The notes: generated by a model from the sequence alone, not told the origin. 64,000 nucleotides of DNA from Dulcicalothrix desertica PCC 7102 (GCF_003991905.1 NZ_RSCL01000026.1:1-64000); one strand, 5' to 3'. Counted from the stretch's first letter, positions 38,944-48,283 are shown. Numbers and translations are program-made.

Positions 38944-41900
38944 ATGATTCCACTACAACTTACCATCAAAAATTTTCTGAGTTATCGCTCTAGCACGTTG
39001 GATTTCCACGGTTTGCATACCGCGTGTATTTGCGGCTCAAACGGCGCCGGAAAATCTTCGCTATTAGAGGCAATCACCTGGGCAATATGGGGTGAAAGTC
39101 GTGCCGCTTCAGAAGATGATGTAATTCATACTGGCAGTAAAGATGTGCGTGTTGATTTTGTCTTCGAGGCAAATCAACAAATTTATCGTGTCATTAGAAC
39201 TCGCAGTCGTGGGGGAACTGGGGGGTTAGAGTTTCAAATCGAAACGCCAAGTGGTTTTAAGGCTTTAACTGGTAAGGGACTAAGGGTAACTCAAGATTTA
39301 ATTCAATCCCATATCAAGCTAGATTACGATACTTTTATAAATTCGGCTTATCTTCGCCAAGGACGCGCTGACGAGTTTATGCTCAAGCGTCCGGCTGAAC
39401 GTAAAGAGATATTAGCTGAGTTACTAAAGCTTAACCAGTATGATGAATTAGAGGAGCGAGCAAAAGAACTATCAAAAACTTTAAAAGTTCGCTCAGATGA
39501 GATAGAACGCACCCTGGACACAATTAAAAGTCAATTGCAAAACCGGGATACCATCACGACTCAGCGCAATTCATTAGAAGCGGAACTTAACCAACTTCAA
39601 CAGCAACAGCAGTTTGAAACAATACAATTGCAAAGCTTGCAGGTTGTGGAACACCAGCGCAAATCTTGGGAAGAGCAACTTAGTTTTGTGCGTTCTTCGT
39701 TTGCGAATTTAACCCAAGACTGTGAGCGTTTAGAAAAAGACCGTTTTAGTGTTGGCGCCGAGTTGGCTAAATTAGATGAATTATTGAAACGTGAAAAAGA
39801 TATCATCGCAGGGTACCAACATTACCAAAATTTGCAAGCAAAAGAAGAAGCTTTTTCGACAAAATTTCAAGAATTTACCCGTACTCAGCAACAGCGTGGT
39901 ATAAAACAGCAGCAGCTTAATCAACAAATTAATGCTTTAGAGCGACAATTACAGCAAGCGGAGGCACAATTAGAAGCGGTACTGCAACAAGAACGGGATA
40001 TTCAACAAACACTGAATAAATCCAAAGAAGTTGAAGCTGCTTTAGAAAAGTTACGGGAATCTCGTAATCATTTAACACATCTTGATGATTTGCAAATGCG
40101 CGTTGCCCCGATATTGCGTCAGCGCACTCAACTGCAAAGCCATCTCGATAAAGCACATGCGGGTTTGGTAGCGCGTATTGAACAACTAGAAACGAATGAA
40201 ATTCAATTACAGCGTGCAACAAAACGTCAACCGCAAATTCAACAGGCAGTATTAGCAGTCGCAGCGCAAATAGAAGAACTCGAAAAAACGCGCGTTTATT
40301 TACAGCGAGTTCAAGAAAAAGGTCAAGAACGGCGCCATTTTATCGAGCGTTTGCAAGCACAGCAGCGCGAATATGAGCGACTTTTGGGCGAACTCGAACA
40401 AAAATTACAGCTTCTCAAAACACCTAACGCCATTTGTCCATTATGTGAACGTCCTTTAGATGAACATCACTGGAACCGAGTTGTTAGTAAAACAGAGACA
40501 GAATATAAAGATACCGAAGGACAGCTATGGGTGTTCCGCGAACAAATGGCTGTATCTGACCGTGAAATTCAAGTTTTAAGGCAAGAATACCGCGACATCT
40601 CCCAAAAATTATCCCCTTACGATACATTACGCGAACAAAGAGGACAATTAGCAGCGCAGTTAGAATCTAGTAGCGATGCAGAAGAACATCTACATCAAAT
40701 TGCTGCTGAAAAAGAAAAATTAGAACGTGCGTTACATTTGGGAGATTATGCACCTGACCAACAAGAGGAATTACGCCACCTTGACGAGTATATACAAAGT
40801 TTAAATTACAACGAACAAGACCATGCTTTAGCACGTAACGAAGTTGAAAGATGGCGATGGGCAGAAATTAAACAAGGGCAAATTAAAGATGCGGCAAAGC
40901 GACAAGCGCAACTCGACAAGCGTAAACCAGAGTTAGAAGCGCAAATCGTTGATTTAGAACGACGTATCGAATTAGAGGCAGTAGAATCTGAATGCGCTTT
41001 AGAAATTGCAGCTTTAGATAAATATATTGCTTCCATTGGTTACGACAATAATGAGCATAACAACATTCGCACCGCACTTCGTACTGCACAAGCTTGGCAT
41101 CTACGTTACCAAGAGTTACATAATGCAAAAACTACATACCCCACCCGGCAATCGCGGTTAAATGAGTTAAGTGCAGCATTAGCTCTTCGTGGAGTTGAGC
41201 GTCAGCGTTTAGCATCGCAAATCGAAGCAACTATTGAGCAATTAAAACAAAGTGCTAACCCAACACAACAAATTCAAACATTAGAAGCACAATTAGCAAT
41301 TAGGCGCCGTCAACTCGACGAACAGCTTGGACGTTTAGGAAGACTCGAACAGCAATCGCAGTACTTAGACACTTTACAAACTCAGTACGGTGAGCAACAG
41401 CAACAACTGACTGAAACACGCAACCAACAGCGTGTATATCAGGAATTAGCGCAAGCCTTTGGTAAAAATGGTATCCAAGCATTCATGATTGAAAACGTGT
41501 TACCTCAGCTTGAAGCCGAGACAAATCAATTACTTTCGCGTTTAACCGCCAATCAGTTACACGTACAATTTGTTACACAACGACATGGACGCAACGGCAA
41601 ATCTACAAAGAAAAATGCCAAATTAATAGATACCTTAGATATTCTCATTGCAGATGCACGAGGAACACGTGCATATGAAACTTATTCAGGTGGTGAAGCA
41701 TTTAGAATCAACTTTGCAATACGACTTGCACTAGCTAAATTATTAGCACAACGTGCAGGCGCCGCGCTGCAAATGCTGATAGTCGATGAAGGTTTTGGGA
41801 CACAAGACGCAGAAGGATGTGACCGTTTAATAGCAGCAATAAACGCTATAGCTCCAGACTTCGCTTGTATCCTGACGGTAACACACATGCCACATCTCAA

Positions 41901-41970
41901 AGAAGCCTTTCAAGCACGTATCGAAGTTACCAAAACTCAAGAAGGTTCACACCTACGCTTACTTGTGTAA
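38944..41970 (+). CDS. sbcC: SbcC/Rad50-type SMC ATPase nuclease subunit
   Basis: 1008 residues. Walker A CGSNGAGKSSLLEAITWA lies near residue 31. Two long glutamine-rich coiled coils flank a zinc hook, NAICPLCERPL, near residue 498. The signature ETYSGGEAFRINFAIRLALA and the Walker B LQMLIVDEGFGTQD lie near residues 905-950. SbcC with SbcD processes DNA ends and hairpins. No sbcD gene lies next to it. The last 15 residues form a normal D-loop end (ILTVTHMPHLKEAF). Confidence 0.93.
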   Translation: MIPLQLTIKNFLSYRSSTLDFHGLHTACICGSNGAGKSSLLEAITWAIWGESRAASEDDVIHTGSKDVRVDFVFEANQQIYRVIRTRSRGGTGGLEFQIETPSGFKALTGKGLRVTQDLIQSHIKLDYDTFINSAYLRQGRADEFMLKRPAERKEILAELLKLNQYDELEERAKELSKTLKVRSDEIERTLDTIKSQLQNRDTITTQRNSLEAELNQLQQQQQFETIQLQSLQVVEHQRKSWEEQLSFVRSSFANLTQDCERLEKDRFSVGAELAKLDELLKREKDIIAGYQHYQNLQAKEEAFSTKFQEFTRTQQQRGIKQQQLNQQINALERQLQQAEAQLEAVLQQERDIQQTLNKSKEVEAALEKLRESRNHLTHLDDLQMRVAPILRQRTQLQSHLDKAHAGLVARIEQLETNEIQLQRATKRQPQIQQAVLAVAAQIEELEKTRVYLQRVQEKGQERRHFIERLQAQQREYERLLGELEQKLQLLKTPNAICPLCERPLDEHHWNRVVSKTETEYKDTEGQLWVFREQMAVSDREIQVLRQEYRDISQKLSPYDTLREQRGQLAAQLESSSDAEEHLHQIAAEKEKLERALHLGDYAPDQQEELRHLDEYIQSLNYNEQDHALARNEVERWRWAEIKQGQIKDAAKRQAQLDKRKPELEAQIVDLERRIELEAVESECALEIAALDKYIASIGYDNNEHNNIRTALRTAQAWHLRYQELHNAKTTYPTRQSRLNELSAALALRGVERQRLASQIEATIEQLKQSANPTQQIQTLEAQLAIRRRQLDEQLGRLGRLEQQSQYLDTLQTQYGEQQQQLTETRNQQRVYQELAQAFGKNGIQAFMIENVLPQLEAETNQLLSRLTANQLHVQFVTQRHGRNGKSTKKNAKLIDTLDILIADARGTRAYETYSGGEAFRINFAIRLALAKLLAQRAGAALQMLIVDEGFGTQDAEGCDRLIAAINAIAPDFACILTVTHMPHLKEAFQARIEVTKTQEGSHLRLLV

Positions 41971-42021
41971 GGTGAGCAATACCCATCCTACCGTGAAAAT
42001 TTTCCTCAAAAGGCGCCTACA

Positions 42022-42066
42022 TTGTAGAGACTGTACATGTACAGTCTCCAAATGTCACGTCTCTCA
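42022..42066. repeat. AGAGACTG hairpin repeat
   Basis: TGTAGAGACTGTACATGTAC followed by AGTCTCCA forms a hairpin of the dispersed family seen at 19751, 20005, 26220, 56110 and 59738. It lies between the convergent sbcC and the recombinase-domain gene and may end both transcripts. Confidence 0.6.
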
Positions 42067-42438
42067 GTCTTCTTCCTCAAAGTCCAAAGATTCGCCAATA
42101 AGGCAATCAACTCCAGACATTCTCAACGATTTTCCATAAAGCCTATCTAAAACTCGTTTGACAGATATTCGTTTCCACAACTGACAACGCTTAGTCCGAT
42201 ATCCTTGCTCATTGAGCCAGTTAGCTATCTGTTGTAGAGACTTTCCTGATTTGTGATGACGGCGAATTAGCTCAATTACAGCTTGTTCGTGGGGTTCTTC
42301 AACAAGTTCACCGTTAATTGACGTCAAACCAAAAGGTGGCGAACCGTAGCCAGCATAGCCACCGCGCGCCGCTTTGAGTTTTCGTCCTTGTTCTAGCCTC
42401 TCCCAGATACTTCCTCTTTGGGAGCTATCTGCTGTCAT
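42064..42438 (-). CDS. Stand-alone Recombinase (serine-integrase linker) domain protein
   Basis: 124 residues matching only the DNA-binding Recombinase domain of large serine recombinases: the start REQGRK-like WERLEQGRKLKAARGGYAGYG, GSPPFGL, then EPHEQAVIELIRRHHKSGKS and LQQIANWLNEQGYRTKR, WKRISVKRVLDRL. The catalytic N-terminal resolvase domain with its serine is absent. It may bind DNA without cutting, as a regulator or a directionality partner, or be what is left of an integrase. The reading frame is clean and of the length seen in similar cyanobacterial proteins, so I favour a functional gene. Confidence 0.7.
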   Translation of the reverse strand: MTADSSQRGSIWERLEQGRKLKAARGGYAGYGSPPFGLTSINGELVEEPHEQAVIELIRRHHKSGKSLQQIANWLNEQGYRTKRCQLWKRISVKRVLDRLYGKSLRMSGVDCLIGESLDFEEED

Positions 42439-43015
42439 GATTGTAGGGTATGTGTAAAAGACGTTGCTATTTTAACTTAAATCAGTCAGTATGTACACGC
42501 AAATTATAATCATCATTTATAAAACTCATCTATCTAAAGACTTAATTATTACATTAAATCAATATGACTTTGGAGATAATTAATCAATAAATCAAATAAT
42601 TACTGTTACATCCGTCTTAGAAATCAGGTCTCTAAATTTGAGAACTATAGTTTTGAATGTATTTTTAAATGCAAATTTTAATGTTCAAACTGGTTTTTAT
42701 ACACAGAAATAGTTATAACTATTAGTATAAGCCCGTCAAGATATGTAATTAATTTTAACCGAATAGGGTGCTGATACCTTCATAAGTACTTGTACGAACT
42801 AATTTCTTAATAGTGCGTAGCACTAACTTGTGAGATTACGACAATATCATAAACCCTTAAACTACACATAGGAATGCTATAGATTAGACATTAATTTAAG
42901 AATGTCTAATTTCTCATCTCTAGATTAACAAGTGTTTCCCAAGTTTAAATATCGAAATTTTGTTTACACTTTTCAAAACAACTTTTAAGTAACTTAATTT
43001 TAATAGGTGGCATTT
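42439..43015. other. AT-rich intergenic stretch, no gene seen
   Basis: About 70 % AT, without repeats, hairpins or coding potential that I can support. It contains the promoters of the divergent recombinase-domain gene and of the histidine kinase. An AGGTGG ribosome site at 43005-43010 decides the kinase start. Confidence 0.5.
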
Positions 43016-44872
43016 ATGTTGACTCGGTTAGTAATCAATACAGCAACCTTAAGTACATTTGATTTAAATAATATTACAAGCTATCGCAGTTTAATTGTAT
43101 TTTTAGATACACTAATTCTGCTTATAGGTGGAGTAATAGTTAGAAAAATATGGTCGATAAAGCATATAGGTAAAACTATCTATAACTTACTTCCAAATTC
43201 GTTAACGAAACAGTGGCAAGCATACGATGAATGGGTAATTCAAACGAAAAAAATATTTGATACAATCGAAGTGCTACGTCAAAGCGAGGAAAGGTTTCGA
43301 GTTATTTTTGAAGCAGCAGCAGTAGGAATTTCTCATACTGGTATAGATGGACGTATTCTGCGGACGAATCCAAAGTTTTGTCAAATAGTTGGATATGAAG
43401 CTTCGGAACTGTTATCAATGCGGTTTCAAGATATTACTCATCCAGGTGATTTATTACTTGAACTGTCATTACAGCAAAAACTGTTAAAGTTAGAACAAAC
43501 TAGTTATCATATCGAAAAGCGCTATATTCGTCGTGATGGTACGCTTGTTTGGATAAAATTGTCTGTTTCGGTTATTTGCGACTCGAACGGTAAACCAATT
43601 GAGCTAATTAAAGTTATCGAAGATATTAGCGATAGAAAAAATGCTGAACTTGCGCTAAGACGGAGCGAAGAACGTTATCGTTCGTTAGTTGCAGCAACCT
43701 CGCAGATAGTATGTATTAGTGATGAAAATGGTAATTTAACACACATGTTCGCAGGCGCCGGATATCGAGTCAAGGATATTGAAGGGTTACAGCGAGTTGG
43801 TTGGGTAGAAAGAATTCATCCCGAAGACCTTCCACAAGTTCAACAAGCTTGGCAGTTTGCACACTGTAATAAAAGCTTTTACGAAGTTGAGCATCGACTA
43901 ATGGATGCTGATGGGAACTATAGATATATGCAGACGCGCGCAGTTCCGGTATTATCAGAAGATGGTAATGTACGCGAGTGGATATCGGCGATTACAGATA
44001 TTTCCACACGTAAACAAGCAGAAGCAGAATTGCTTGAAAGAGCCATCCAAAAACTTGCTGACACCCAAGCACAATTAATTCAAAACGAAAAAATGTCCTC
44101 TTTGAGACAACTTGTTGCGGGTGTTGCCCACGAAATTAATAACCCTGTTAGCTTTATTTATGGAAACATTAGCCATATCCACGAATATACTCAAGATTTG
44201 CTGAAACTAGTTTTACTATATAAACAACACTATCCCAAACCTTCGTCATGTATTAATAAAGTACTTCAAGCTATTGACCTTGACTTTATTCAAGAAGACT
44301 TGCCCAAAATTTTATCATCAATGATTAAAGGCGCCGACCGTATTCGGCAAATAGTTTTATCACTACGGAACTTTTCGCGACTAGATGAAGCATCGTTAAA
44401 GGCAGTTGATATTCACGAAGGAATAGACAGTACACTATTGATATTACAAAGCCGTCTCAGTAGTTCATCAAACGCTCCAAACATTGAAATTGTCAAACAA
44501 TATGGCGCCATTGGAAAAATTGAATGCTACGCAGGACAATTAAATCAAGTATTTATGAATATTCTTAACAATGCCATTGACGCAATTTACAACTTAGGCA
44601 GTCATCGACCAGGTAAAATAGTTATCAATACAAACATTAACGAACAAAGTCAAGTAGTTATCAATATTATAGATAACGGGTGCGGAATGAACGAAGAAAC
44701 AAGGCGCCGAATTTACGACCCATTCTTTACAACAAAACCCGTTGGTTCAGGCAACGGGTTAGGAATGGCTGTTAGCTACAAAATTATAGAAAAACATGGT
44801 GGTAAGCTCGAATGTTCCTCTACCGTTGGAGAAGGAACAAAGTTTACTATCTTGTTACCAAAACAACCATAA
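43016..44872 (+). CDS. PAS-PAS sensor histidine kinase
   Basis: 618 residues from the ATG at 43016, five bases after AGGTGG; a GTG at 43007 is in frame but lacks this spacing. One membrane span near residues 25-45 (LIVFLDTLILLIGGVIV) is followed by two PAS/PAC domains (about 90-210 and 215-335; EERFRVIFEAAAVGISHTGI and EERYRSLVAATSQIV). Then come the phospho-acceptor VAGVAHEINNPVSF near 365 and a HATPase with NILNNAIDAI, DNGCGM and GSGNGLGMAVS. The signal is unknown. No response regulator gene is adjacent. Confidence 0.93.
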   Translation: MLTRLVINTATLSTFDLNNITSYRSLIVFLDTLILLIGGVIVRKIWSIKHIGKTIYNLLPNSLTKQWQAYDEWVIQTKKIFDTIEVLRQSEERFRVIFEAAAVGISHTGIDGRILRTNPKFCQIVGYEASELLSMRFQDITHPGDLLLELSLQQKLLKLEQTSYHIEKRYIRRDGTLVWIKLSVSVICDSNGKPIELIKVIEDISDRKNAELALRRSEERYRSLVAATSQIVCISDENGNLTHMFAGAGYRVKDIEGLQRVGWVERIHPEDLPQVQQAWQFAHCNKSFYEVEHRLMDADGNYRYMQTRAVPVLSEDGNVREWISAITDISTRKQAEAELLERAIQKLADTQAQLIQNEKMSSLRQLVAGVAHEINNPVSFIYGNISHIHEYTQDLLKLVLLYKQHYPKPSSCINKVLQAIDLDFIQEDLPKILSSMIKGADRIRQIVLSLRNFSRLDEASLKAVDIHEGIDSTLLILQSRLSSSSNAPNIEIVKQYGAIGKIECYAGQLNQVFMNILNNAIDAIYNLGSHRPGKIVINTNINEQSQVVINIIDNGCGMNEETRRRIYDPFFTTKPVGSGNGLGMAVSYKIIEKHGGKLECSSTVGEGTKFTILLPKQP

Positions 44873-44876
44873 CTCA

Positions 44877-44956
44877 TAGAAACCCGGTTTCTTCATTGAA
44901 ATATTGTAATAAAAACGACAAATTTGCGTAGAAACCGGGTTTCTTCATTGAAATAT
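44877..44956. repeat. Direct repeat with AGAAACC-GGTTTCT palindromes
   Basis: AGAAACCCGGTTTCTTCATT followed by GAAATATTG occurs twice, at about 44877 and 44930. Each copy contains a palindrome related to those at 14383-14453. Confidence 0.75.
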
Positions 44957-44986
44957 TGAGCGCAAAACATCTTTAAAGTTTTCACA

Positions 44987-45163
44987 TTACAAATCGTCTG
45001 GTTCAACTCCTTGGTCAATCCAAGCATCAATTGCTCTTTTTACTTCCGATTCTGTTACAGCTGACCATTGTTTTTCATTGAGAGTTGTTTGGAATACTGC
45101 TCTTTTTCCGTGACCTACTTTTTCGATTGTGTGCCCGCGATACTGATTGTTAGGTTTAACCAT
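44987..45163 (-). CDS. Small unknown protein (58 aa)
   Basis: An open frame of 58 codons from the ATG at 45163: MVKPNNQYRGHTIEKVGHGK, then QTTLNEKQWSAVTESEVKRA and a final AWIDQGVEPDDL. The composition is protein-like, with a strand-helix pattern similar to phage- or plasmid-borne small proteins. It has no recognised family. It lies between the histidine kinase and the 3'-end fragment of the exported-protein gene. Confidence 0.55.
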   Translation of the reverse strand: MVKPNNQYRGHTIEKVGHGKRAVFQTTLNEKQWSAVTESEVKRAIDAWIDQGVEPDDL

Positions 45164-45203
45164 TTTTAGTGCGATTTTATTTTTTATTATAGCAAATCTG
45201 GAG

Positions 45204-45390
45204 GCGCCATTTTTTCTTAGCTATTGTTTGTAGTGTTAAATTATAACTTAAATTTATACAGTGCTACAGGAAAAGCGGCGCCTGCTTTGAAGTAGTTGAG
45301 GTCTTGGGTAGATAGGTAAACTACGGTAACTTGGTCGGCTACAATGGCAGGTTGTTTTGTTGGTTGTTGTTGATACACAGTATAATATTG
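45204..45390 (-). pseudogene. 3'-end fragment of a paralogue of the 47209-48009 gene
   Basis: Read on the minus strand the stretch gives PAIVADQVTVVYLSTQDLNY, then FKAGAAFPVALYKFKL and stop. It matches the last about 50 codons of the exported protein encoded at 47209-48009 (AIVADQVTAVYLSPQDPNYF), with roughly 75 % nucleotide identity by eye, and the similarity continues past the stop codon. The rest of the gene is missing. The fragment and the intact gene flank the ParA/nuclease operon. The neighbouring bases 45391-45501 show nothing else. Confidence 0.75.
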
Positions 45391-45501
45391 GGTTTTTTAA
45401 CGTTTCTAGCATTGCCCAAACTACAACTACAGGGTGTGTAAAGCTTTAGAGCGCGGAGGCAAACTGGCAAAAATACGTGGTTGATAAAGCTAGCTTTTTG
45501 C

Positions 45502-45957
45502 TTACGGCTCCACTATTTTCACATCTTCTAAACCTGCTAATTTTGGTAAATCTTTTTTAGATAATTGAAATGCATCATTTTGTTCAAAAATATCGCGAAG
45601 TGTTAATAAATGGATGTTAATACTAGTAATATCTGGGTGTCCAAACAATCGCTGTTTAAATGTTTCTTTGTAACCAATTCCTGCAAGCATGATGCTTATA
45701 TCTATCTTATGATAATTCAAATCTGAGTAATACATGCGAGCATCATCTTTATCTAAAAATTCGCTTCTCAGTTTACATTGAAAATGTATTTTTTGCCCTT
45801 TCTCATTAAACCCAAAGCCATCGATACCATCATCAGGTCCTTCTGGTCCAGGTTCTAAACCTAGTTTTTCAGCAAATCGACGACCTAGCTTTTGTTTTGC
45901 AGTATTACTTGAACCAGTTATACCTATAATAAGCGCGCGGATTTGAAATTCGTTCAT
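45502..45957 (-). CDS. Mrr-like PD-(D/E)XK nuclease
   Basis: 151 residues. The start NEFQIRALIIGITGSSNTAK is helical and followed by GPDDGIDGFGFNEKGQ and KIHFQCKLRSEF. The pattern G-x-D-G ... Q-C-K matches the catalytic D-(E/Q)xK of Mrr-type restriction endonucleases. No separate DNA-recognition domain is fused, so targeting may come from its partners. The start overlaps the preceding gene by four bases, so it is translationally coupled. It is the last gene of the ParA / ribbon-helix-helix / nuclease operon. A role in defence or in plasmid-like maintenance is inference. Confidence 0.65.
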   Translation of the reverse strand: MNEFQIRALIIGITGSSNTAKQKLGRRFAEKLGLEPGPEGPDDGIDGFGFNEKGQKIHFQCKLRSEFLDKDDARMYYSDLNYHKIDISIMLAGIGYKETFKQRLFGHPDITSINIHLLTLRDIFEQNDAFQLSKKDLPKLAGLEDVKIVEP

Positions 45958-46400
45958 TCCTGGTTAGTAATTTTAATGTTGTTTGTTTTCTCATTTTTAA
46001 CTATAATTAATTTTTTATAAAGCAATTTAATACCTACTACCACACACTCCGAAATCTTTTTATCTAAGTTAGCTTCTTGCAGTCTGGTAGTTGTTTTACC
46101 AGTGATTGATACTTTCATAATATTTGAACCCAGCCGTTTTGGGTAGTCTTTCAACTCAGTAAAGTTAACTTGCTGAATTTTTACGTAGTATAAAGAATAC
46201 TTAATAGCTAAGTTTACAATAGTTTCTAAAGACAATCCTGTAACATCACTAAGTTGCTCTAATTTTTCTTCTTGGGCTTCTGTCAGTTTAATTACACTTT
46301 TGTCTTGCCACTCATCTTCATTAAATTGCTGCTGACCAATTAATAAAGCTCTTTCAACAACCCCATTTTTAACTTGATTTAATTGTGCTTTAGTAGACAT
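45954..46400 (-). CDS. Probable tandem ribbon-helix-helix protein
   Basis: 148 residues that read as two ribbon-helix-helix units. The first is SVIKLTEAQEEKLEQLSDVT with GLSLETIVNLAIKYSLYYV (about residues 35-74). The second is NIMKVSITGKTTTRLQEANL with DKKISECVVVGIKLLYKKL (about 94-132). A single chain could thus form an intramolecular dimer-like DNA-binding unit. ParA-type ATPases often pair with ribbon-helix-helix partners (ParG, omega), so this may be the DNA-binding partner of the ATPase encoded 11 bases upstream. I recognised no named family. Confidence 0.6.
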   Translation of the reverse strand: MSTKAQLNQVKNGVVERALLIGQQQFNEDEWQDKSVIKLTEAQEEKLEQLSDVTGLSLETIVNLAIKYSLYYVKIQQVNFTELKDYPKRLGSNIMKVSITGKTTTRLQEANLDKKISECVVVGIKLLYKKLIIVKNEKTNNIKITNQE

Positions 46401-46411
46401 ATCTCTTTATT

Positions 46412-47134
46412 TTAAATATCTATTTCTATTATTGAGCTAAAATAATCTAATAATTCTTCATAGCCAGAATAATTCCAAATATACTTCCTTTCTTTTTTTG
46501 CTTTGTTCATTCTAGCTTGTAGATTTCTCATTGCTGGTGCAGCTTTACAATTTTCTGGCTTATCTTGAGATTGTTCAATCCTTATAGAAACCAAATTTTG
46601 CCCTACACCCAGAGGAACCACTCTAACCATCGGGGAATAATCAGAACCACAAATTTGATACAATACTCCAAGAAAGTCGGGGAGGTCTTCTAAGGCTGTA
46701 TCTCTTTGCGAGGCATTAATAGGTGAGAGTATTATATTTGGACTGTTATTACTAATCATAGCGATTGCATCCTCCAGTGGCGCATCCGTATCCATAACTA
46801 TATAACCATATTCATCTAATTCTGCTTTTTTTATAGGTCGGAATCTTTCTTTCTTGCCATATTGTGGAGGGTTCCAGACTATATCGAAGCGTTTGTTAAC
46901 TTCTATGAATTTATTTTCTTCGCCTGAATTCGGTTTTCTACCCAGATAAAAACGCCAAGAATCAGGTCGGGGGTCAGCGTCAATTAACAGTATTCGTTCT
47001 TTGGTTACAGATAAAAGTAAACCTGTAACATGAACCGCAAGTATAGTTTTACCGACACCACCCTTGGGAAACGTGGAAAGAATTATCACTCTCGTTCTTG
47101 AAAATAAGTGCTTTATATTGCTTTGTATTTTCAC
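46412..47134 (-). CDS. ParA/MinD-like ATPase
   Basis: 240 residues. A deviant Walker A, FPKGGVGKTILAVHV, lies near residue 23, followed by LLIDADPRPDSW (Walker A', near 49) and YIVMDTDAPLEDA (Walker B, near 112). These define the ParA/Soj/MinD family of dimerising ATPases. No N-terminal DNA-binding domain precedes it, as in short type Ib ParA proteins. It is first in a three-gene operon with a probable ribbon-helix-helix protein and a nuclease. The operon is free of GGCGCC over more than 2 kb, which suggests a foreign origin. Confidence 0.85.
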   Translation of the reverse strand: MKIQSNIKHLFSRTRVIILSTFPKGGVGKTILAVHVTGLLLSVTKERILLIDADPRPDSWRFYLGRKPNSGEENKFIEVNKRFDIVWNPPQYGKKERFRPIKKAELDEYGYIVMDTDAPLEDAIAMISNNSPNIILSPINASQRDTALEDLPDFLGVLYQICGSDYSPMVRVVPLGVGQNLVSIRIEQSQDKPENCKAAPAMRNLQARMNKAKKERKYIWNYSGYEELLDYFSSIIEIDI

Positions 47135-47208
47135 ACGCTAAAGTGTGGTGTGTCAATAAATCAAATTAATATAATCGAGTGGTTAATGCATGTGCATTCC
47201 TGCTCTAC

Positions 47209-48009
47209 CTACTTCGACATTGCCATTTTTTCTTGACTATTGTTTGTAGCGTGAAATTCTAACTTATATTTATACAGTGCTACTGGTTTAGTTCCAGCTT
47301 TAAAGTAATTGGGGTCTTGGGGGGATAGGTAGACTGCGGTAACTTGGTCGGCTACAATAGCTGGGTATGGAGTGGGTTGTTGGCTGTAAGCGGTTGTTGA
47401 TTCTACTATATTAAAGTAAGGATTTTTGGCGCCTTTAAATAATTGCTGGAATACTTCGCTTGTAATATAATCATCGGGTGTAATTTCTATTGCTCGTGTA
47501 GTAACTATTGATACTAGCTGTAAGTTATTTTTGAGTGTGGTAATTTGACGGTTGGGTGATGGGTCTACTTTAACAGATATTACTGCGTCTTCTCCTAGAT
47601 ATGCACGTGCTAAACTTAAACTGTTGTATGCTCTATCTGCAACAATAGAAGCAGATTTGTTTACAATACGAGGAATTAGCTTGGAACCAGTAATATAAGT
47701 TTTTTCTGGTACAAATTTAACTTTAAAACTAACTGGTTGATTTAAATACTGTCGATTTCCTTCAAACCCTGGTGTAATTATATCAGGCGCCAAAGGTGCA
47801 GCTAAGTCAACAAGGGTACTTTTTACCAGCCATTCACCTTGCATCCAAGTGGGGTATATTAAATCTCCATTTGCGGGTTGTGTTGTGGTTAGTCTCTGCC
47901 ATTGCGGAAAATTAGCTAATCGTTGTGCTAACTCTCCTGCCTTTGCCTCACCATTCCATACCAATAGCCCAACAACTAGGCAAAAACTTAATATAAATAA
48001 CTTTCTCAT
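47209..48009 (-). CDS. Exported protein, DUF6816-like
   Basis: 266 residues with a clear signal peptide (MRKLFILSFCLVVGLLVWNG, cut near AKA) and a beta-rich body: YPTWMQGEWLVKSTLVDLAA near residue 53 resembles lipocalin-like or DUF6816 proteins of cyanobacteria, which I recall only by layout. Probably periplasmic or thylakoid-lumenal. Function unknown. The 3' end of a diverged second copy lies on the far side of the ParA operon at 45204-45390. Confidence 0.6.
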   Translation of the reverse strand: MRKLFILSFCLVVGLLVWNGEAKAGELAQRLANFPQWQRLTTTQPANGDLIYPTWMQGEWLVKSTLVDLAAPLAPDIITPGFEGNRQYLNQPVSFKVKFVPEKTYITGSKLIPRIVNKSASIVADRAYNSLSLARAYLGEDAVISVKVDPSPNRQITTLKNNLQLVSIVTTRAIEITPDDYITSEVFQQLFKGAKNPYFNIVESTTAYSQQPTPYPAIVADQVTAVYLSPQDPNYFKAGTKPVALYKYKLEFHATNNSQEKMAMSK

Positions 48010-48101
48010 TCTCGTTGATGTTAGCAGTCAAACTACAAATATACAACAGTTATGGCGCCACTACTGGTCTGTGTCATAAAATTTGGGGAGTAGATAGATT
48101 A

Positions 48102-48200
48102 GCAACGGATGATGAACGGATGTAACGGATAATTGATTTTAAATAATTAGACTTTCTTTTATACCAATAACTCATCCGTTACATCCGTTACATCCGTTGC
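48102..48200. repeat. Nonamer repeats arranged as an inverted pair
   Basis: GCAACGGATGATGAACGGAT followed by GTAACGGAT on the left faces CATCCGTTACATCCGTTACA with TCCGTTGC on the right, about 40 bases apart. They are the same family as the arrays at 23971, 27995 and 33847. Confidence 0.75.
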
Positions 48201-48283
48201 CAGCCAACATACCAAAACTTATGACACGAACCACAACCCCGAAACATATTGAAAAATCATCCTCATAGTTAAGGATAGGTTAA

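Noticed and set aside
44877-44956. Direct repeats after the histidine kinase as a possible CRISPR
   Set aside because: There are only two copies, separated by about 23 bases, and the palindrome occurs as a dispersed element elsewhere. No cas genes are present.
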